DNA of 64,000 nt from Erythrophleum ivorense (taxonomy: Eukaryota > Streptophyta > Magnoliopsida > Fabales > Fabaceae), in the NCBI GenBank assembly GCA_026724425.1, contig JAIUCV010000571.1, positions 171,501 to 235,500 on the forward strand, written 5' to 3'. The first letter of the stretch is position 1. Every line of letters begins with the position of its first letter. The notes under the pieces are model-generated. The model was not told where the DNA came from and ran no database searches. It saw only the letters and a list, made by a program, of their open reading frames with translations. Of the stretch, positions 1 to 9,550 are shown one piece after another. The position numbers and the translations under genes were made by a program.

Positions 1-3000
1 ATGATCAAGACGGACCCATACTTAGACAAACATGCATTAGGTTCTCCACGGGATTATGAGGAGCAACATGTGTGACATGATTCTCATTCCTTGAGAGGAA
101 CATCAAAGCTACTATCCTGAGAGAAACATAAGTAGTAAGGAGTCCCAATCATAGCTCTATGCCTCCAGACAATGTAGAAACATACTTTTAGTGTATGTAA
201 TGATCAAGACGGACCAATACTCATCCAAACATGCATTACGTTCTCCACGGGACTATCGGGAACAACATGTGTGACATGATTCTAATTTCTTGAGCGGAAC
301 ATCAAAGCTACCATCCAGAGAGAAACATAAGTAGTAAGGAGTCCCAATCTTAGCTATATGCCTCCTCACAATGTAGAAACATACTTGTAGTGTATGTAAT
401 GATCAAGACGGACCAATACTCATCCAAACATGCATTAGGTTCTCCACGGGACTATCAGGAACAACATGTGTGACATGATTCTCATTCCTTGAGCGGAACA
501 TCAAAGCTACCATCCAGAGAGAAACATAAGTAGTAAGGAGTCCCAATCATAGCTCTATGCCTCCACACAATGTAGAAACATACTTGTAGTGTATGTAAAG
601 ATCAAGACGGACCAATACTCATCCAAACATGCATTAGGTTCTCCACGGGACTATCAGGAACAACATGTGTGACATGATTCTCATTCCTTGAGAGGAACAT
701 CAAAGCTACCATCCTTGGAGAAACATAAGTAGTAAGGAGTCCCAATCTTAGCTATATGCCTCCACACAATGTAGAAACATACTTGTAGTGTATGTAATGA
801 TCAAGACGGACCCATACTTAGCCAAACATGCATTAGGTTCTCCACGGGACTATGAGGAGACACATGTGTGACATGATTCTCATTCCTTGAGAGGAACATC
901 AAAGCTACCATCCTGACAGAAACATAAGTAGTAAGGAGTCCCAATCATAGCTCTATGCCTCCACACAATGTAGAAACATACTTTTAGTGTATGTAATGAT
1001 CAAGACGGACCAATACTCATCCAAACATGCATTAGGTTCTCCACGGGACTATCTGGAACAACATGTGTGACATGATTCTCATTCCTTGAGCGGAACATCA
1101 AAGCTACCATCCAGAGAGAAACATAAGTAGTAAGGAGTCCCAATCTTAGCTATATGCCTCCACACAATGTAGAAACATACTTGTAGTGCATGTAATGATC
1201 AAGACGGACCCATACTTAGCCAAACATGCATTAGGTTCTCCACGGGACTATGAGGAGCAACATGTGTGACATGATTCTCATTCCTTGAGAAGAACATGAA
1301 AGCTACCATCCTAGGAGAAACATAAGTAGTAAGGAGTCCCAATCTTAGCTATATGCCTCCACACAATGTAGAAACATACTTGTAGTGTATGTAATGATCA
1401 AGACGGACCCATACTTAGCCAAACATGCATTAGGTTCTCCACGGGACTATGAGGAGTAACATGTGTGACATGATTCTCATTCCTTGAGAGGAACATCAAA
1501 GGTACCATCCTGAGAGAAACATAAGTAGTAGTGAGTCCCAATCTTAGCTATATGCCTCCACACAATGTAGAAACATACTTGTAGTGCATGTAATGATCAA
1601 GACGGACCCATACTTAGCCAAACATGCATTAGGTTCTCCACGGGACTATGAGGAGCAACATGTGTGACATGATTCTCATTCCTTGAGAGGAACATCAAAG
1701 CTACCATCCTGGGAGAAACATAAGTAGTAAGGAGTCCCAATCTTAGCTATATGCCTCCACACAATGTAGAAACATACTTGTAGTGTATGTAATGATCAAG
1801 ATGGACCCATACTTAGCCAAACATGCATTAGGTTCTCCGCGGGATTATGAGGACCAACATGTGTGACATGATTCTCATTCCTTGAGAGGAACATCAAAGC
1901 TACCATCCTGAGAGAAACATAAGTAGTAAGGAGTCCCAATCATAGCTCTATGCCTCCACACAATGTAGAAACATACTTTTAGTGTATGTAATGATCAAGA
2001 CGGACCAATACTCATCCAAACATGCATTAGGTTCTCCACGGGACTATCAGGAACAACATGTGTGACATGATTCTCATTCCTTGAGAGGAACATCAAAGCT
2101 ACCATCTAGAGAGAAACATAAGTAGTAAGGAGTCCCAATCTTAGCTATATGCCTCCACGCAATGTAGAAACATACTTGTAGTGTATGTAATGATCAAGAC
2201 GGACCCATACTTAGCCAAACATGCATTAGGTTCTCCACGGGACTATGAGGACCAACATGTGTGACATGATTCTCATTCCTTGAGAGGAACATCAAAGGTA
2301 CCATCCTGAGAGAAACATAAGTAGTAGTGAGTCCCAATCTTAGCTCTGTGCCTCCACACAATGTAGAAACATACTTGTAGTGTATGTAATGATCAAGACG
2401 GACCCATACTTAGCCAGACATGCATTAGGTTCTCCACGGGACTATGAGGAGCAACATGTGTGACATGATTCTCATTCCTTGAGAGGAACATCAAAGCTAC
2501 CATCCTGGGAGAAACATAAGTAGTAAGGAGTCCCAATCTTAGCTATATGCCTCCACACAATGTAGAAACATACTTGTACTGTATGTAATGATCAAGACGG
2601 ACCCATACTTAGCCAAACATGCATTAGGTTCTCCACGGGATTATGAGGAGAAACATGTGTGACATGATTCTCATTCCTTGAGAGGAACATCAAAGCTACC
2701 ATCCTGAGAGAAACATAAGTAGTAAGGAGTCCCAATCATAGCTCTATGCCTCCACACAATGTAGAAACATACTTTTAATGTATGTAATGATCAAGACGGA
2801 CCAATACTCATCCAAACATGCATTAGGTTCTCCACGGGACTATCATGAACAACATGTGTGACATGATTCTCATTCCTTGAGCGGAACATCAAAGCTACCA
2901 TCCAGAGAGAAACATAAGTAGTAAGGAGTCCCAATCTTAGCTATATGCCTCCACACAATGTAGAAACATACTTGTAGTGTATGTAATGATCAAGACGGAC

Positions 3001-6000
3001 CCATACTTAGCCAAACATGCATTAGGTTCTCCCCGGGATTATGAGGAGCAACATGTGTGACATGATTCTCATTCCTTGAGAGGAACATCAAAGCTACCAT
3101 CCTGAGAGAAACATAAGTAGTAAGGAGTCCCAATCATAGCTCTATGCCTCCACACAATGTAGAAACATACTTTTAGTGTATGTAATGATCAAGACGGACC
3201 AATACTCATCCAAACATGCATTAGGTTCTCCACGGGACTATCAGGAACAACATGTGTGACATGATTCTCATTCCTTGAGCGGAACATCAAAGCTACCATC
3301 CAGCGAGAAACATAAGTAGTAAGGAGTCCCAATCTTAGCTATATGCCTCCACACAATGTAGAAACATACTTGTAGTGTATGTAATGATCAAGACGGACCC
3401 ATACTTAGCCAAACATGCATTAGGTTCTCCACGGGACTATGAGGAGCAACATGTGTGACATGATTCTCATTCCTTGAGAGGAACATCAAAGGTACCATCC
3501 TGAGAGAAACATATGTAGTAGTGAGTCCCAATCTTAGCTCTATGCCTCCACACAATGTAGAAACATACTTGTAGTGTATGTAATGATCAAGACGGACCCA
3601 TACTTAGACAAACATGCATTAGGTTCTCCACGGGATTATGAGGAGCAACATGTGTGACATGATTCTCATTCCTTGAGAGGAACATCAAAGCTACTATCCT
3701 GAGAGAAACATAAGTAGTAAGGAGTCCCAATCATAGCTCTATGCCTCCAGACAATGTAGAAACATACTTTTAGTGTATGTAATGATCAAGACGGACCAAT
3801 ACTCATCCAAACATGCATTACGTTCTCCACGGGACTATCGGGAACAACATGTGTGACATGATTCTCATTCCTTGAGCGGAACATCAAAGCTACCATCCAG
3901 AGAGAAACATAAGTAGTAAGGAGTCCCAATCTTAGCTATATGCCTCCACACAATGTAGAAACATACTTGTAGTGTATGTAATGATCAAGACGGACCCATA
4001 CTTAGCCAAACATGCATTAGGTTCTCCACGGGACTATGAGGAGCAACATGTGTGACATGATTCTCATTCCTTGAGAGGAACATCGAAGGTACCATCCTGA
4101 GAGAAACATATGTAGTAGTGAGTCCCAATCTTAGCTCTATGCCTCCACACAATGTAGAAACATACTTTTAGTGTATGTAATGATCAAGACGGACCCATAC
4201 TTAGCCAAACATGCATTAGGTTCTCCACGGGACTATGAGGAGCAACATGTGTGACATGATTCTCATTCCTTGAGAGGAACATCAAAGCTACCATCCTAGG
4301 AGAAACATAAGTAGTAAGGAGTCCCAATCTTAGATATATGCCTCCACACAATGTAGAAACATACTTGTAGTGTATGTAATGATCAAGATGGACCCATACT
4401 TAGCCAAACATGCATTAGGTTCTCCACGGGACTATGAGGAGCAACAGGTGTGACATGATTCTCATTCCTTGAGAGGAACATCAAAGCTACCATCCTGAGA
4501 GAAACATAAGTAGTAAGGAGTCCCAATCATAGCTCTATGCCTCCACACAATGTAGAAACATACTTTTAGTGTATGTAATGATCAAGACGGACCAATACTC
4601 ATCCAAACATGCATTAGGTTCTCCACGGGACTATCAGGAACAACATGTGTGACATGATTCTCATTCCTTGAGAGGAACATCAAAGCTACCATCCTGGGAG
4701 AAACATAAGTAGTAAGGAGTCCCAATCTTAGCTATATGCCTCCACACAATGTAGAAACATACTTGTAGTGTATGTAATGATCAAGACGGACCCATACTTA
4801 GCCAAACATGCATTAGGTTCTCCACGGGATTATGAGGACCAACATGTGTGACATGATTCTCATTCCTTGAGAGGAACATCAAAGCTACCATCCTGAGAGA
4901 AAAATAAGTAGTAGTGAGTCCCAATCTTAGCTCTGTGCCTCCACACAATGTAGAAACATACTTGTAGTGTATGTAATGATCAAGACAGACCCATACTTAG
5001 CCAAACATGCATTAGGTTCTCCACGGGACTATGAGGAGCAACATGTGTGACATGATTCTCATTCCTTGAGAGGAACATCAAAGCTACCATCCTGGGAGAA
5101 ACATAAGTAGTAAGGAGTCTCAATCTTAGCTATATGCCTCCACACAATGTAGAAACATACTTGTAGTGTATGTAATGATCAAGACGGACCCATACTTAGC
5201 CAAACATGCATTAGGTTCTCCACGGGATTATGAGGAGCAACATGTGTGACATGATTCTCATTCCTTGAGAGGAACATCAAAGCTACCATCCTGAGAGAAA
5301 CATAAGTAGTAAGGAGTCCCAATCATAGCTCTATGCCTCCACACAATGTAGAAACATACTTTTAATGTATGTAATGATCAAGACGGACCAATACTCATCC
5401 AAACATGCATTAGGTTCTCCACGGGACTATCATGAACAACATGTGTGACATGATTCTCATTCCTTGAGCGGAACATCAAAGCTACCATCCAGAGAGAAAC
5501 ATAAGTAGTAAGGAGTCCCAATCTTAGCTATATGCCTCCACACAATGTAGAAACATACTTGTAGTGTATGTAATGATCAAGACGGACTCATACTTAGCCA
5601 AACATGCATTAGGTTCTCCACGGGACTATGAGGAGCAACATGTGTGACATGATTCTCATTCCTTGAGAGGAACATCAAAGGTACCATCCTGAGAGAAACA
5701 TATGTAGTAGTGAGTCCCAATCTTAGCTCTATGCCTCCACACAATGTAGAAACATACTTTTAGTGTATGTAATGATCAAGACGGACCCATACTTAGCCAA
5801 ACATGCATTAGGTTCTCCACGGGACTATGAGGAGCAACATGTGTGACATGATTCTCATTCCTTGAGAGGAACATCAAAGGTACCATCCTGAGAGAAACAT
5901 AAGTAGTAGTGAGTCCCAATCTTAGCTATATGCCTCCACACAATGTAGAAACATACTTGTAGTGCATGTAATGATCAAGACGGACCCATACTTAGCCAAA

Positions 6001-6169
6001 CATGCATTAGGTTCTCCACGGGACTATGAGGAGCAACATGTGTGACATGATTCTCATTCCTTGAGAGGAACATCAAAGCTACCATCCTGGGAGAAACATA
6101 AGTAGTAAGGAGTCCCAATCTTAGCTATATGCCTCCACACAATATAGAAACATACTTGTAGTGTATGTA

Positions 6170-7761
6170 ATGATCAAGACGGACCCATACTTAGCCAAAC
6201 ATGCATTAGGTTCTCCACGGGATTATGAGGAGCAACATGTGTGACATGATTCTCATTCCTTGAGAGGAACATCAAAGCTACCATCCTGAGAGAAACATAA
6301 GTAGTAAGGAGTCCCAATCATAGCTCTATGCCTCCACACAATGTAGAAACATACTTTTAGTGTATGTAATGATCAAGACGGACCAATACTCATCCAAACA
6401 TGCATTAGGTTCTCCACGGGACTATCAGGAACAACATGTGTGACATGATTCTCATTCCTTGAGCGGAACATCAAAGCTACCATCCAGAGAGAAACATAAG
6501 TAGTAAGGAGTCCCAATCTTAGCTATATGCCTCCACACAATGTAGAAACATACTTGTAGTGTATGTATTGATCAAGACGGACCCATACTTAGCCAAACAT
6601 GCATTAGGTTCTCCACGGGACTATGAGGAGCAACATGTGTGACATGATTCTCATTCCTTGACAGGAACATCAAAGGTACCATCCTGAGAGAAACATAAGT
6701 AGTAGTGAGTCCCAATCTTAGCTCTATGCCTCCACACAATGTAGAAACATACTTGTAGTGTATGTAATGATCAAGACGGACCCATACTTAGCCAAACATG
6801 CATTAGGTTCTCCACGGGACTATGAGGAGCAACATGTGTGACATGATTCTCATTCCTTGAGAGGAACATCAAAGCTACCATCCTGGGAGAAACATAAGTA
6901 GTAAGGAGTCCCAATCTTAGCTATATGCCTCCACACAATGTAGAAACATACTTGTAGTGTATGTAATGATCAAGACGGACCCATACTTAGACAAACATGC
7001 ATTAGGTTCTCCACGGGATTATGAGGAGCAACATGTGTGACATGATTCTCATTCCTTGAGAGGAACATCAAAGCTACTATCCTGAGAGAAACATAAGTAG
7101 TAAGGAGTCCCAATCATAGCTCTATGCCTCCAGACAATGTAGAAACATACTTTTAGTGTATGTAATGATCAAGACGGACCAATACTCATCCAAACATGCA
7201 TTAGGTTCTCCACGGGACTATCAGGAACAACATGTGTGACATGATTCTCATTCCTTGAGCGGAACATCAAAGCTACCATCCAGAGAGAAACATAAGTAGT
7301 AAGGAGTCCCAATCTTAGCTATATGCCTCCACACAATGTAGAAACATACTTGTAGTGTATGTAATGATCAAGACGGACCCATACTTAGCCAAACATGCAT
7401 TAGGTTCTCCACGGGACTATGAGGAGCAACATGTGTGACATGATTCTCATTCCTTGAGAGGAACATCAAAGGTACCATCCTGAGAGAAACATATGTAGTA
7501 GTGAGTCCCAATCTTAGCTCTATGCCTCCACACAATGTAGAAACATACTTGTAGTGTATGTAATGATCAAGACGGACCCATTCTTAGCCAAACATGCATT
7601 AGGTTCTCCACGGGACTATGAGGAGCAACATGTGTGACATGATTCTCATTCCTTGAGAGGAACATCAAAGCTACCATCCTAGGAGAAACATAAGTAGTAA
7701 GGAGTCCCAATCTTAGATATATGCCTCCACACAATGTAGAAACATACTTGTAGTGTATGTA
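6170..7761 (+). repeat. Two clear copies of a 796-bp tetrameric higher-order repeat
   Basis: Monomers at 6170, 6369, 6568 and 6767 follow the order A1-B-A2-A3, and those at 6966, 7165, 7364 and 7563 repeat it. A1 has gattatgagg, catagctctatg and cttttagtg. B has accaatactcatcc and tatcaggaac. A2 has aaaggtacc and tagtagtgag. A3 has aaagctacc with ctgggag or ctaggag. The ggtacc word falls at 6675 and 7471, 796 bp apart. The same 796-bp spacing is seen between 1501 and 2297 and between 5879 and 6675, while other gaps are 199, 597, 1194 and 1592 bp. The tetramer is therefore the commonest but not a strict higher-order unit. Confidence 0.85.
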
Positions 7762-7920
7762 ATGATCAAGATGGACCCATACTTAGCCAAACATGCATTA
7801 GGTTCTCCACGGGATTATGAGGAGCAACATGTGTGACATGATTCTCATTCCTTGAGAGGAACATCAAAGCTACTATCCTGAGAGAAACATAAGTAGTAAG
7901 GAGTCCCAATCATAGCTCTA

Positions 7921-7925
7921 TGCCT
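7921..7925 (+). repeat. Left target-site duplication of element 1
   Basis: The 5 bases before the left LTR are tgcct, at positions 160-164 of the interrupted monomer. The 5 bases after the right LTR (15839-15843) are agcct, which matches 4 of 5. The uninterrupted paralogous site at 27245-27249 reads tgcct, so the right copy probably changed after insertion. Confidence 0.75.
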
Positions 7926-8210
7926 TGATGTACATATATTTCAACCTGTTTTAGCATCATTTATCCATCGCTTTCGTGCATTTATCGCATCATTCCACTA
8001 CCATTTACATCCTTATGCATCCACTTCTCTTAGATGATAGTTTGCATAAGCATTTGCATCAATCCTTGCATTATTTGCCATTTCAGGTACTTTTGGAGCA
8101 GATGGAGTGTTGGCCAAGGAATGGGATGAAGTGAAGCTCAAGGAAGGAGATGGAGTGATGGCCAAGAAAGAAGTAGAAGCAAACTCGACCTACGGACTCG
8201 ATCAACCACC

Positions 8211-8330
8211 TCGAGTTGGTGCCAAAGGTGGCGCCTTTACACGGACTCGACGAGTACATCGAGTCGGTGGTCGAGTTGGTGCCAAAGGTGGCGCCTTTAC
8301 GCAGACTCGACCAGATCACATGAAGTTGGC
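8211..8330 (+). promoter_or_regulatory. 60-bp tandem repeat with ACTCGA motifs in U3 of element 1
   Basis: Two 60-bp units start at 8211 and 8271. Their first 30 bases, from tcgagttggtgcc to gcgcctttac, are identical. Eight copies of ACTCGA/TCGAGT or the related CTCGAG context lie between about 8184 and 8340, on both strands. The cluster ends about 50 bp before the TATA box, where an enhancer or a host repressor target would be expected. The same block is present at 14691-14810 in the 3' LTR. The regulatory role is inferred from position and repetition only. Confidence 0.5.
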
Positions 8331-8378
8331 ACCTCGAGTCTGCAGCACGTGTTATTTTTACTTTTTTCTAAAACCTAG

Positions 8379-8387
8379 TATAAAAGG
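8379..8387 (+). promoter_or_regulatory. TATA box in the 5' LTR of element 1
   Basis: TATAAAAGG in the U3 part of the LTR is the best core promoter candidate for the element RNA. Transcription would start a few tens of bases downstream, before the AATAAA at 8515. The match in the other LTR is at 14859. Confidence 0.7.
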
Positions 8388-8514
8388 CCAAATGATGTCA
8401 TTTGTGTCAGACATCTTCTTTTTACTCTGACTAAGCTGAAAATCGCCTCTAGGGTTCTTATTTTGTATTCTCAGATTGCTTCTTTGTCTTTGAGTTTTTG
8501 CAACTATTTCCTTC

Positions 8515-8520
8515 AATAAA
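8515..8520 (+). terminator. AATAAA polyadenylation signal in the LTR of element 1
   Basis: AATAAA lies about 136 bp after the TATA box, which would mark the end of the R region. In the 3' LTR (14995-15000) it would direct 3' end formation of the element transcript. Plant signals are loose, so the true site could differ. Confidence 0.5.
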
Positions 8521-9361
8521 GTTGTTTAGTTTTCAATCCTCTTTCTAATGAAGCAAGTTTTATCAATTTCTGGGTTTATATTTTGTATGGCGATTTCTGA
8601 GTAGTCATCTAGGGTTCTTGAGGTTTGGGTTAGATTAGTGAAAATCCATGATTACCCAGGGTGTTTAAGTTTAGAATTACTGTTTTCCCTTCTTGATTAG
8701 TGAGTTTAATGCTAATTCCTTTCTGATCATCTGGAATTTGAACTTAGGGCATTTCCCACCCAGAAGGTGTTTGATGAAATGCCCCAACCAACTTTTCCAA
8801 GAAATTTGCATATCATACCTAGGATACTAGTTGCCTTGATTGCATTTTAGCATTTGCAAACTGTTTCTTAATGCTTGTTAGTGTGCATTTCGCCATGAGA
8901 GTGGGTCTGGAAGCATACTAACTCGATAGTTCCTGCCACGAGAGTGGATTTGCTAGTTGTCGAGTTTGTAGCTGAGGGACTAGCTCTGCTTGAGTTTTGT
9001 TGAACACCCTAGTGTTAGTCATGGAGATTCATTAGTCAATAACACCCAATCCTCAGGATCCTTTGTCTTTATTTGTTTCTCATCTTGTGTTTGTTCCTTA
9101 AGCTTTTTATCTTTTATATTCTATCTTGTTGCATTCTGTTCTTTCTAGCTTTTGGTTCATAATTATCAACTTGCATTTACCTTTGTTCATTTCATAAGTT
9201 GATAGATCACATTCTCATATTTGAATTGGCTTGACTTAATTAGACTTGATCACATCCTGATTGCATAGCTTCGCACCCGATTTGGATTGACTCCTTTTTA
9301 CACTGCAGCGATATGATAGTGTAGCTAGGGTAATTGTTTAGTAAAAATCCTACTATCAATT

Positions 9362-9374
9362 TGGCGCCGTTGCC
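9362..9374 (+). other. Primer-binding site of element 1
   Basis: TGGCGCCGTTGCC starts 3 bases after the LTR end. Sequences of this type are the primer-binding sites of Athila elements, described as complementary to the 3' end of tRNA-Asp. The match weakens after these 13 bases. It sets the start of minus-strand DNA synthesis and fixes the element orientation as +. Confidence 0.88.
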
Positions 9375-9550
9375 GATTGGGTGTTTGTTTGCTACATTTC
9401 GGATTTCAAGTTACTTAAGATCACGTTCGTTTCCGAGTTACACAGTTCCTGATTTTGCCTATTCTCTCTGTCTTTGACATTGCAGGTACCGAACACGACA
9501 GACTCTACGTGCAGACTCGACGAACACCATCGAGTTAGTACGTTGGTTGT

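Larger units (their letters stand above)
1..7925 (+). repeat. 199-bp satellite array, left block
   Basis: This block is about 39.8 head-to-tail monomers of exactly 199 bp. The start word atgatcaagacgg recurs at 1, 200, 399, 797, 996 and 1195 (with a variant, aagatcaag, at 598) and onward in register to 7762. Monomers differ by point changes only. Two main types are seen. Type A carries acccatacttagcc and tatgaggagcaac. Type B carries accaatactcatcc and tatcaggaacaac, usually with gagcggaac and catccagag. A subset of A carries ggtacc and tagtagtgag. There are no genes here, and the short minus-strand reading frames are by-products of the repeat. The block ends inside a monomer, at the insertion point of element 1. 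A centromeric or pericentromeric role is plausible from the repeat and its Athila insertions but is not shown by the sequence. Confidence 0.97.
7926..9358 (+). repeat. 5' LTR of element 1
   Basis: This 1,433-bp long terminal repeat begins TGATGTACAT and ends TACTATCA, giving the usual TG...CA ends and a 4-bp terminal inverted repeat (TGAT/ATCA). It matches 14406-15838 at every position I compared except 8930. The U3 part holds a 60-bp tandem repeat rich in ACTCGA/TCGAGT (8211-8330) and a TATA box at 8379. An AATAAA signal lies at 8515. The 107-codon ORF at 8107-8430 begins upstream of the TATA box and runs through it, so the main element transcript is unlikely to carry it whole. Confidence 0.97.

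Noticed and set aside
1..7925. CRISPR-like regular repeats
   Set aside because: The whole 199-bp unit repeats with no unique spacers, and the context is a plant retrotransposon-bearing satellite.
8107..8430. 107-codon frame in the element 1 LTR (repeated at 14587-14910), and 90- and 144-codon frames in the element 2 LTRs
   Set aside because: They start upstream of the LTR TATA box and run through U3 into R, contain the 60-bp repeat, and show no domain. They also overlap frames on the other strand. Their exact repetition only reflects LTR identity.
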